In this document: piece by piece, positions 1 through 12,034 of the stretch | Numbering within the stretch: the first letter of the stretch is position 1 | Layout of the letters: every line of letters starts with the position of its first letter | NCBI GenBank assembly: GCA_037975125.1 | Contig: JAJQOW010000025.1 | Coordinates: forward strand, 293,501-357,500 | Reading direction: 5' to 3' | Length of the DNA stretch: 64,000 nucleotides | DNA from: Latrodectus hesperus | Taxonomy: Eukaryota; Arthropoda; Arachnida; Araneae; Theridiidae | Made by a program: the position numbers and the translations under genes | Notes under the pieces: model-generated | What the model was told of the DNA's origin: nothing | Database searches by the model: none | What the model saw: only the letters and a program-made list of their open reading frames with translations

Positions 1-3000
1 CCAAATGTAGCAAAATTGATGATTTATTTTTATTGCCAAAATAATTCACCAAAAAGAATAAATAGCAAGATAAGCTGGTGGTTGGTGTTGAAGTTTAATT
101 GCAGTGCTCTTTATGAGTAATTTTTCTTTAATGATGTTTAAATTCTAATTTGCATCCTTTGAATTTATACATTTGTGTTTGATATAGGAAAATTAATTTT
201 GATATTCAATATCATTGTGATTAATAACACATTTCACTTGTAATAGAAACCAAAAATAAAGATAAGAAAGGCATTCATTTAAACTTTCCATAAGGTTAGT
301 ATTGCATTTATATGTATAGTTATTTTCACTGTCCTTCATTGAATTTTACTACATTTGAAGGTTAAAGCTACATAACTTTCTATCATGTTTTTAATACTAT
401 AATTAGATGTGTTAAATGAATGTAATTTATTTTTCATCAATTATTCACTTTTGTGACAGAATTTTTAATTTTGTCACCTAAAAATTGAAAAAATTCTTAA
501 ATCATATTTTTTACAGCATTGTAAAACTGCATTTTATAATATAATCTCATATGAAATCAGTAAACTGCATTCTTGGAATTTAATAACTTGTTAAATATTT
601 TAACAAAGTCATTTTTTAAGTATATTATTGAATATGAGTTATTAAATAGAATTCTAATTAAGATAATCTATTTAATAATTTAAATTTCTTTATTATTTTA
701 TAATTAAAATATTCTTAAAATTGTTGTTGAATATAATCTTATAATATAGATTCTAATAAAATCTATTAGAAAAATTTTAAGTTCTTTATTTTATAATTAT
801 ATATTAAAATTTTATGAAGTTCATTTTCTGTAAGAAACTTCCTGTTTATTTATAAAGCTTTTAAGAAAATTTTATCAATTCATAACTTTTATTCTGTTTT
901 TATTTATCTTAAGAATCAATATTTAAAAAATAACACCATATTTTCTATATTTCTCTCATGGTTTCAAGTATATAGAGTCATTTTATACCTATCAGAATTG
1001 CTAGCTAAATTCCAACATCTGTGCATCATCCTCAGCTTGGAAAAAAATTTCTCTTTCTTCTCTTAATATACTCATATTTATTTTCTTTTGTCAAAAACTG
1101 ATTGTAATTTAAAAAAAAAAAAAAAACATTATAATTCAAAAAAGCTGCTCTACCAAAAAAAAAGCTACTTCATAGCATTATAAAATAATAAATTTGCAAT
1201 TCTTTATGTTCATAAGTAGGATTTCAATATATATTTTAAAAAACTGAATGTACTTTTAACAGAATTCAAGAAGTTACAAATATGGAAAAATTTAAATTTT
1301 TTCATTCTATATAATCAATAATGCAATAACGCATTTTTCACAACAGGTATTAATATAAATTTAAAGAACTGAGATTTTTAGATAATAAAATAAAGATAAA
1401 AATTCTGATACAAAATTTAAAATTTAGTCTGGTCTAATTATTGTCTAATACATTTTTACATGCACAGGAGATAATTAGATTAAAACCTAAAATTTAAAGT
1501 TATTTTGAACCCATCAAACAATGCCCAAGATAATCAAATATAGAACTTTGAAAGTCTAAACACTAAGCACTCGGCGTCTAAACACTAAGCACTTGGCTGC
1601 CAGTTCAGCACACAAAATTGAAGAGTTCTCAACAAAAAATGAATTACAATATTTAACACTTAAGAAAACATAACAAATGAAGTGATTATACCAGCTTAAA
1701 CCTTCTAACAAAACATAATTCAATGATTTTTTATGATAACGAATACTCATATTTAAATGCAATAATTATATTGACTAAAATAACAGAAATATGTTTTATC
1801 TTTATTGTTATTTTTGTCATAAATGACATATTATGGCACTACAACGATACCAAATATAGTGAAATAAAGTTTCACACATCAAATGCTAATGTGATAATGC
1901 AAATGGCACAAATTCCAATAATAACTATTAATTAAAAATTTTGTTAATTTATCACAATTAAGCTTTCTCACCAACATCAATTCATATTTATCAGTTAACT
2001 GATCTTTAAAATTTTCTGATAATGATAACTCTATCTAAATATATTTTCAAAGAAAAAATCTAAGGACCAATGTCAGGGGTAAAGGACCATTAATAGCATT
2101 TCATCACTTCTCTTAATTCATTCTCAGAGAAATTTATTACTTACTGCACTATAAACATTTACATGGTAGAGAGGGCTTCTGCCCATTCTACTAAAATGTT
2201 ATCCTAGTACTGATCATCTATCACAGAAAAACATAAAATATTGATATCTCTGTATGGAAAAAAGATCCAATAACTTTATACCTACATCTTTATATTCTTC
2301 TAACATCTGAAGAAATTCAATATCATAGAACAACAATAAAAGGACCCTAATTTTGATAATACCACAAAATCTGTGATTTTCATTTATTAAAATTTGTTTT
2401 TAATTTTTCATCTTTTAACACAAGCAATAAACAAGACTTACAATCAACTTTATGAGCATTAAAACTATTATGAATTTCCACAGCTAATCATACATTTCCT
2501 GAACCTTAATATAGCAAAAATGGTTCAGTTGTTAATATAAGTGAGTCACAAATTAGAGAATTTTATCAAGAACATTTTTTTTAACTCTGTAAATCGGAAC
2601 AGATATAATATAATCCCTTTAGTGCATTTTTGGTTTTTGTGAATTTTATGTTTCTCTGGTAACTTGGATTTTTTATTAATTCAAAAAGATAAATACTAAA
2701 GATATTCATATTCTGTTCTGGCAACCCTCCACTTTTATCAAAAAAGTTTTGGCTATTCCCAGGAAGGGCAATTTAGAATACATTGTTTAAATTAAAGATT
2801 TTTATTAGAATTTATGTAAGAAAAATTGAATTAATTATTTTTCTTTTCAAAATTCCAAATATCTAACAATTTTATTAAAAATTTTCATTATTAATTGAAT
2901 TTAATTCATTCACTTAGAAAAAAAGTATGATATATCAATTTAGCAAGTTTTTAACAGTCAAAAAAAAATGTAACAAAAAGATTATAATTCATCAATGCCC

Positions 3001-3651
3001 TATGTCTTTGTTTATTCTCATTCACATCTTATGTAAAATATCAAATAACCACAAAAATACTTAGTAAGTCCTCACAGTGGCAACAACTTTGCTAATTATA
3101 TTACTTTCATGAATATAACTTCAAAAAAGCAATCAACATTTTAGTTATATTTTTAAGGAAACACTATTAACAGATACAAAACTTAATACTCTTTATAATT
3201 TTGATGCAGCACTTAATAATATTAATACAAAAACACTGGTTTAAATATTTGATATCGAATTTCAAATACTGTAATGAATTTTATATGCAAGTTTTAAAAG
3301 ATATTTATTTTGAATGAAGTCAAAATAAATTTAAAATATGTACATTCAGTTACTTTAGAATTCAAATGTATCTTCATGATTACATATTCTTGTAATGCAA
3401 ACGAATAAAATTCACCCTTTATATATAATATAAACAAAGTTCTTAAAACAAATAATAAGGCTGTTATTTGGAAAATATTTTTGAATCCAAAGAACAAAAA
3501 CAACATTGCAACAAAGTAGGCTAACATACACTGGACTATATTATCAACAATTATTTGGTAATATATGGGAAGCTTCTGTCAAAAGATTAAAGTACAGCAT
3601 AAAAAGTGGATTTGAATTATATCTATAATATTAAAAGTAAGATATTCTTAC
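1..3651. other. Non-coding stretch, inferred intron of the MRG15-like gene
   Basis: AT-rich DNA left of the second MRG15-like exon. I looked on the minus strand for the next chromodomain exon (the conserved W-N-K-N-W-D-E-W-V stretch) and did not find it, so this is probably an intron running off the window. It holds A/T homopolymers and one 22-bp tandem duplication. Confidence 0.5.
1554..1597. repeat. 22-bp tandem duplication
   Basis: Two adjacent 22-bp units, 1554-1575 and 1576-1597, differ at one base (ACTCGGC versus ACTTGGC). It is a short local duplication with no visible function. Confidence 0.85.
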
Positions 3652-3889
3652 CTTAGCTTCATATAGAAGAGGGCCATGAAAGCAAAGGACTTTTTCACCT
3701 AAAAAAAGTGTAAAATTATATAAATAACGAGATATATTTTCGAAAATAAGTTAATGGAAAAATAGCATCAAAATGAAAAAAATTGGTATGGTTATGAAAA
3801 ATAAGAAAGAGTTGATTTGACTCCCTCGAATTCGAAATATTTCAATCGTAACTTTACTAACCATCCGCAAATCGAAATTTTGGAGCCAT
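3652..3889 (-). CDS. MRG15: MRG15/MORF4L1-type chromodomain protein, exons 1-2 (partial)
   Basis: Minus-strand gene. Exon 1 coding is 3889-3862, ATG to a GT donor at 3861-3860 (MAPKFRFADG, splitting the Gly codon). Exon 2 is 3698-3652, AG acceptor before it and GTAAG donor after it. It encodes GEKVLCFHGPLLYEAK, which is the start of the MRG15 chromo-barrel domain. Joined, the exons give 25 codons in phase. In this family the chromo barrel reads methylated H3K36 and the protein is a subunit of nucleosome acetyltransferase complexes in the nucleus. That role is family knowledge; only the N-terminus is visible here. The remaining exons, including the MRG domain, must lie left of the window. The start is chosen because an ATG lies directly upstream of a family-like N-terminus. 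The gene is head-to-head with STK40. MSL3-type proteins share this fold but match less well as I recall them. Confidence 0.85.
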
Positions 3890-4328
3890 AAAGTATTAAT
3901 TATAATCAACTTAGTGCACAACCTGCACGTGAAAAATTATTCAACAAAAGTCAGACGAACTGAAATTAAAAACAAAATAAACACAACATCAGAATCGAAG
4001 TCGGAGTAAGTTAAATTCACAAACGAAAGTAGATGGTTAAAGTGTGATAAAATTTCCTAATTCTAACTGCTGTTCATTCGAAAATATAGTTTTTAACTAT
4101 TTTTATTCAACAGTCAATGCGTGGAATTTGCTGTTAACAAATTCATAAATGTCTCATAAATGGTTAATTTATAATCTTTTACGCACAGATACATTATATC
4201 GTAAATATTGTTATTTGGCAACAGAATGTGTGTCATCATAAATATCAACAAAAGTCTAGTTTTTTCTTCATGTTTACTTTTCATCTCCATGTTTTCATAA
4301 ATAGTTTATTTTATATTTAACAATTCAA
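3890..4328. promoter_or_regulatory. Shared divergent promoter region of MRG15-like gene and STK40
   Basis: 439 bp separate the two divergent start codons, so this interval must hold both 5' UTRs (unless there are upstream non-coding exons) and probably both transcription starts. I see no clear TATA box or CpG-rich block. Call by position only. Confidence 0.55.
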
Positions 4329-4428
4329 ATGAAACGAAGGTGTCTGTTTCACAATGAGATTCATGGTGCTAATCCTGGTTGTCCATCACCGAAAAGACCA
4401 ATTAGAAGGGCTGGAAATTATTTGCTAG
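4329..4428 (+). CDS. STK40: STK40 exon 1
   Basis: The ATG at 4329 opens MKRRCLFHNE and runs to a donor (G|GTAAAA) in phase 1, splitting the Gly codon of the glycine-loop motif. The basic MKRR start matches vertebrate STK40. Confidence 0.88.
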
Positions 4429-7400
4429 GTAAAATTACAACATTCCGTTATTAAGTTTAAATGGACTAATTTCTTAGATTTATTATATAAAGTACCAGCA
4501 TAATTTGTAAAAGCCATGTTGCAATGTTATTAAATTTAAAGATAAAAACTACATTATAGCTTCCTATACATTTTTATGTCAATAAGCTGCTTAAAAGCAA
4601 TGGAAATGCAATAAATATAAGTGTCAGAAACGTAAAAAGCATGATATTAAAAAATAATGCATTAGCACTCCGTTTTAAATGGTAAAAATTAAATTTTTAG
4701 GCATTCAAAATTTCATTGAAACTAAATTTGAATTATTTAACTAATCAACATTAGGAATAAAAGGGAAAAAATTAAATTTTAATTCACATTTTATTTCCTG
4801 ACAAAATTTGTTTCAAATACATGTCTATAATTGATATTTTACAAAGTTGAAAGTGTAAATAAATTCTGTTTATTTCAATTCTAAAATTCTCTGCAAATTT
4901 ATTGTTACCATATGTGTTTGTACTTGATAAGTTATGCTATACTGAGCATTATCATCAATAGTTACTATATTGTTGAAGCTGAAATGTGTCTCCTAGAAAA
5001 TATAAAAAAAGTTTTAGAAGATGAACTCTTTTCCTTCATAAACATCTATAATTTTTTTTTATTGAATGATCAATATTAGATCTCTTAAAAAGCTGTTATT
5101 TTTAGAAACTTTTTTGGATATTAACATATTACCCTGTATACCATTTTCACACCAAAAGAAAAAAAAAGAATGCTGCAAGTTTTTAACATTATTTTTAGAT
5201 GGGAATATAAAAATCACAGCAATTGTTTCTTCCTTGAAACAAATACATAAAAACTTTATTTTTAATTTATATTTCATTTTCAAATTTAAAATTTGTAGAC
5301 ACTAAAAATAAAATATGCAAAACATGAGCATAAATATAATAAACCATGTTAAATGTGAATATAGTTATTAACTTGCAACATATTTTTGTGAAAGTAGTTA
5401 AAAGGATAATTTGTAATTTATCTTTTTTTCTTACAACTTAGTTCATTGCTATATATTTTACTGAAATTGTGAAGACTCGTGAAGTTGCCTTTTATTTTTA
5501 ATAAAGTAACATTTTGTTAAATTGATTTTGCTAGAATTTTTATCATAGGCATGAAAATTTAATTCTAACACAATGGAGAATTATCTGATGGCATTTCTGT
5601 ATTAATGAAAAATTACTTGTGAAAACAAATATATGTGTATATATTAAATATTTGTGAAGTGAATCTCACAATTCCAATGGCATTGAATTTAAGAGTAGAT
5701 AAGTTGTGCTTAGAAGTAAATAATTACAGTATTAAAATCAATTTAATGGATCTAAATCAATAATTATTGAGAATTTAGCAGTAACTGGAACCAGTCATAA
5801 TAACAGAAAAGTGCTGAGTTTAGTAATGAATACTGTGTCACCCAGAAATCTATTAAAATCTTAAATAATTATAACCTTCTAGAAGTATTAAAAATTATCT
5901 ACTATATTATCTAGAATATCTAGCTTTATTATTTGAAATTTAATAAAAATTTGTGAAAATTTAAAAATAGATGCTTTAAATTTTTTGAAGTTATTTAAAA
6001 TGTGGAATGAGACATTTGATAATAATAAAAATATTATCAAAAACTCTTCACTAAATGTTTTGAGAAATTTTCTTTACAAAGCTTTTCATTAAATTATGTG
6101 GTATCAAATAAGAGTTCTTAGTAAAGTTCTTATTAAATGTATTTCAAGTATATATTGTATTAAAATGTGTTTAAATAAAAAGTTTGCTTAAAATTTTTAC
6201 TAGAACTGTTTTAAATAAAAAGAATGCAGTATTTTATAAAGTGCATTTTTATAGGTCCTCGTATGGGCAGCTCTCCTGTTCGAAGTATTGTGCAATGTTT
6301 AGCTAAAAAAATTGGAACTGATGATTTTTATACAATAAAAGTTAGTATAAGTAATTTTTTGTTTTTATTTTATTATTATCATTATTTAACTGTTATTTTT
6401 AGTACTATATTTTGTTGATTGTTGTATTATGCTTACCATAAATTTAAGTAGTTTAAATTTTTAGAGTTACTTGTAACTTAATGATTTAAGCATAGATACA
6501 ATGTAAATATTCATGACAATATTTAAGAATATTTCTGTGCACTGTATAAAAATTTTTTATTTACTAAAACACATGATGTTACTTATATTTATAAATTGTT
6601 CATTATTTTTTAATCATGTCACTCATTTTTTTAACTAAATTAATAAAGATATAGTTAAATTAAATATATGTTTATGTAAAATCCTATCAACTAAGAAAAT
6701 TAACACAAATATTGCCAAACTGACATTAGATCATTTCATATTCTTAAGATCATATTTAATGAAAAAGTAACAGAAAATATAAAACATACAATTAAAAAAA
6801 GTCTGGAATACCTTATTTTCAAAAATAAATATGTACATATTTCAAATTCCTAATTTAAAAAATAACAAAAAAATTATTTAAATGGGAAAGAAAGATGCAC
6901 TGTTTAATAGTTGCTAACACTCTGCAACACTGAAATCCTCCAGTCCAGTACTTTTTCAAATAGATATTTATTTTTCTGCTTTTAAATGAAATTTCATATC
7001 CTGCTCATTGGAGTATTTTTCCTGTGTCTTTGAAAATACTCAATGATAATTTGTTCTATTGGTTGGTACGTTCCAGATTTTTATCATTTTGTAGTGTGAA
7101 AGGAGAGAAATAACAATTAAATTTGAACTCTTGTTTAAAGAAACATAAATGGTTTATTAAAGTAATCTTGTATTTGATATATAGTTTTCTTAGCGGCAAA
7201 AAGCATATTATTTAGCTCAATTTTTTTCCTTATGGCTGAGGTTTTGTTCATGTACCATTTGTTATTGATTAACTCAATGCGAACATCATATCCATTTTTT
7301 ATGGGGAAAATATTTGGTTTAATAGAATTTTAAAAATAAAAGTATTTTATTATAAAATAATAAATTGCTTTAGCCTCTAGAATTCATTTTATTTCATTTA

Positions 7401-9115
7401 CCACGTAAGAAATTCTACGTTTTTTTAAAACCTGCAATTAAAAATTTTCTGTTTATTAAGAAATAGGTAACATTTTATCTTTAAAAAATTAAAACTAATT
7501 TTTTAATTATCGTTCATTTAATTAATTTTTTTTAAGAACGATATTGATTTTTTTTAAAATAGTCATATTCTGAAACAATGCTTTTAATAATTTACCGTTT
7601 AATTTTTTTATGATTTCAACTTATTTCTGTAGTTATTAATAATAAACTTATAAATATTTTATCCTTAGATTTTAACATTACAAGATCCATTAAATGAAAC
7701 TCAAGATGACCGACAAGGAAAAATGTTACTACATACTGAATATTCATTGCTGTCAATGCTACGATATCATCAAGGAGTGATTCATCATCATGGAATATTT
7801 AAAGTATAGAAGGATTAACTACAGAAATTTTTTTTTACTATCCTTGCTGATATTTTTCATTTCATCCCATATTTGATGTTTATTTAAACTAAAATGATAA
7901 AAGAACTAATATGATCACCATATTTATGATAACATTAAGAATTGTTCTTAGTAAAAATCACTCAAAATTATTTTTGTTTATGGAATTTTTATTTTATATT
8001 TTCTTACTTTCTAAATGTACTTACTTTTGTTGTTTTTTTTTAAGGATGAATGCTTTGAATTGACACATGCATGTCCACAAAGAAAAATAGTGAAACGAAT
8101 TCATAGAGTGTGTTTAGTTTTAGACTGTCTATGCCCTCATGATTATAGTCCTCTAAATGCTTGTCTTATCAATCTACAACATTATGTTATAAGAGAAAAA
8201 AAGCTTTCAGAAAAGGAAGCAGTATTGCTATTTTATGATATTGTAAATATTGTATCGACTCTACACAATGTAAGTTGAACATGTGTCTATGAATTACTGT
8301 TCTGTTTTGATAATAAAATGATGAAAAATGTCTATAAAAATGTAAATATATTGATATGTATGTCTATATTTTATGCTGAAATGCAAAGTGATGAGCAATT
8401 TTATTAAGTTGACAATATTGTCTCATTTTGAGATGTTTAAAGCATTAAAAAATCTCATTTTCCAATGTGGAAAATATTTGTTATTTCAAATTTTTGAAAG
8501 TATATTTTTGGAACTGGGTATTGCACTTTTTCTGTCATTGATAAAATTGTATTCTCATAAATGCTTAGAGGATAGTTACAGTAAAATTGATCACCTGCAA
8601 TTTGTCAAAAGATATAAAATGAGAATCAATTAATTGCCTTAGAAATACATTACAAGCTTATACCTAATGATTTTTAATAATAATCATAGTTTCACTTGTT
8701 AAATTTTACATCATTTTGTTAGTCTCATTTTTAAGATATTCATTAATTTTATATAAAACCAAACATTTTTATGTGAATTTTTTTTTTAATTTTTTATTTA
8801 TTTATTTTTTTTTATCATACACCTTAAATAAGATAATCTTGTTTTGATGAAATATGTAATTGGTATAAAAATGCTTCAACTTTGTGTAAACTAAAAGAAG
8901 TTGATTAATGAAAAACTGGTATTGATAATTGTAAATAATAGCATACTATGCTTTTAATGTAATCATGATTTAAAATAATTTTTTTTTCTTGCAGAATCAT
9001 ACTTTAAATATATTATTTATCACTTTATATAAAGCTTATTATAAGGAATTACATAATTTTCCATGTTTACTATTCAGTTTTAGTTACATGTGTTTAAATT
9101 TTAGGTACCATCATT

Positions 9116-9193
<78 letters not shown>

Positions 9194-11952
9194 CTATGCT
9201 CATAAATATATGGATGTCAAAATGAAGCAAATTTAATATATTTTGGGATAATTCTCTTAATTTCTATTTATTGGCATGGTGCATTATTTTACTTCAAATT
9301 TTCTAACTAATATAGTTTTAATTTTATGAAAAATATCTCAAATAAGATCTCCTATACTAAATAATATTATCTAACCATAATTTATAAAATTAATAATTCA
9401 CTAATTTAAAATTTTTGAGATAATTATATTTTTGAAACTAAGGTAAAATATTTTTGGTAAGCAAATTATACATTTTTTGTTTGGTTTATAAAGATATTGT
9501 TTGATTTAATGAAGTATTTAACGTATAGTATTTTGATATACTGTATAATAAATATAAAAGCAAACAATCATTTTTTAAATAAAATTCTTTAATATTTCAG
9601 GAGAACATTGTTCATCGGGATTTGAAACTTGGGAATATAGTTTTAAACAGACAAACAAGAAAAATTACCTTGACAAATTTTTGTCTTGGTAAGCATTTAA
9701 TGAATGAAAATGATCTTCTAAAAGATCAAAGGGGTAGTCCTGCATACATTAGTCCTGATGTGCTAAGTGGTATGTGACATTTGGCTAATTACTAAACTAA
9801 TATTTTATGCTGTTTAACATTCATGTCAAATTATTAATTATAAAATAATTGTTTACCATAATAAATAGCTATAAAGTAATGTATTATGAAACTTAATATA
9901 GAGTTTTTCCCTGATAATATTATTTTGTTTTACTTAATAATTTCTACTTTCATTAGTAATAAGGAAGTTTATATTTTCTTTACATTAGTTTTCTTATTTC
10001 TATTGGGAATAGATTTCTTGGTACAAGAAGTCTGAAATTCTGCTCACTATATTTTTGCGAAATTTTAAGATTTTTTCTCTTTTTTATGGTTTGTCAAAAC
10101 AAAAATTGAGTTATCAATTACAATTAAGATTCCTGCCAAGATAGATCTCAAAGAGTTTAATTTCTTTGGAACAAACTAATGTCTTAACTACTGAAAATTA
10201 TATTTTTAAAATCAAGAATTTATCTTTTTGTGGAAACAACCATAATGGTTTTTCTTATATAAAAGTTCTTCGTTTTTAAACTATTTTTAAAGTATTTACT
10301 ATGACTGGCTATGATGTTAGTCATCATATGGATAAATTTGTCTCTAGTGCAGATAACCAAATCATCTGTAAATCAATCAATCAAAAAGGCAAATTGTAGC
10401 ACTTATTTTTCAAAATTTCAGAGGAAATTATGCAATTAAATCAATGAAAAATCATCTTGAAAATACACACTTTAAATTATAGGTCCCAGTCAATCTTTCC
10501 ATGCAAAAAAGTACCCTGGATGGCAAATAAATCAAACTAAATCTTTGGAACATCTTTTATTTTTATTTTATTTTTAATTATCATATGTTCTAGGAAATAA
10601 GTATCAACTAATGTGTTAGTTAGAAAATTTTTGTAATTCAAAAATAGATTCTGCTATTAATGTTTTTTTTTCCCCTTCAGAACAAGTTTGACTATTTCAA
10701 TTGATATTATGTTAAAATTATTTCTAACTTTCTTCTCTGATTTGTCTAGAATGAAAGATAGATTGTAAAATATTGTAAGTTGCATTATCTGTGGCTTTTC
10801 TTGTTAAATAATTATACTGGAAGTTAGAAAGTGATTTCTTTCAGATTTTCAATTGTTTTAAAGGGAAAAATGTTAAACTAGTAAATTAAAATGAAGTCTT
10901 GTAATAATTATCATTTTCAATTTTAAGAATGAAAATATATTTAGGATGTCTTTAAATAATAGGTGTATGACCTGTTTGATGATATTTTCTTACCCCCATT
11001 GCAGACCTGCCGACTTTTACGCAAAATCGCTAGGTTTTACGCTTTTACTGATAGCATGAATTATTTTACAAGTTTTGGTTCTACTAGGCAAAATTTAAAA
11101 AAGAAAAAAAAATTATATCTTAGCACATAATGACTTCCCAGACTCCAGCTTTAAAAACTATAGATGGGGAAAAGAAATTATAGGGGTATTATCTTGTTCT
11201 TTAGTCACATGGATCAAAACTGGCTGCCATTCATTTTCACTACTGTGATTGGTTGACTGTTGCAGATGGGTGGAGTTAACTCTGAGGCTGTCTTGGGTGA
11301 AAGTAAACATTTGGGTTGTGTTTTGGATGTCGACAATTTATGTGAATGGCTGTTAGTAAACCTATAAATCTTATTTTCAATCTTTTAAAAATAGTTATAG
11401 TGTCGAATTTCCATGCATTAAAGCATCATCTAAAGGAGTTAAATTTGCTCATTGCGTAGTTTGCAACTGTGATTATAATATATCTCACGGCGGTCGTTTT
11501 GATATTTCTCATCATGTCAAAGACACGAAACATGTACAGGAAGCAAAAAGTACATCAAGCACTTCTAAAATGGATGCTTATTTTAAAAATTATACTCAAG
11601 AAATCACTCGGTCAGACTTATATTTCACTTCATTCTTGATTGAGCACAACATACCACTCGGCGTTTCTGATCATGCTGGTCCCCTTTTCAGGAAAATGTT
11701 TCCTAAAAGTGAAGCTGCAAAGCATTATGGATGTGCTCGAACCAAAACTTCTGCCATTCTAAATCTAAATTCATGTTATCTTTATTAGTGATACCACATA
11801 GCAGTGCAGAGTGTGAAAGAATTTTTAGTTTAGTGTAAAAGAATCGAAATGAATTTAGGAACTCACTATTAAATAATAATTTAGAAAGTTTGCTTATTGT
11901 GAAATCTTTAAGTGATAGATTTTGTTATGAGCAAGAGTTCAGTAAGGGTTTG

Positions 11953-12034
<82 letters not shown>

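Noticed and set aside
3294..3527. 77-residue minus-strand frame left of the MRG15 exon
   Set aside because: No likeness to the chromodomain or MRG domain, no splice context; AT-rich chance frame.
5059..5305. Overlapping frames on both strands in STK40 intron 1
   Set aside because: Lys/Phe/Ile-rich chance frames without homology.
8373..8633. 86-residue frame in STK40 intron 4
   Set aside because: No recognised domain, lies within an intron, hydrophobic AT-rich composition as expected by chance.
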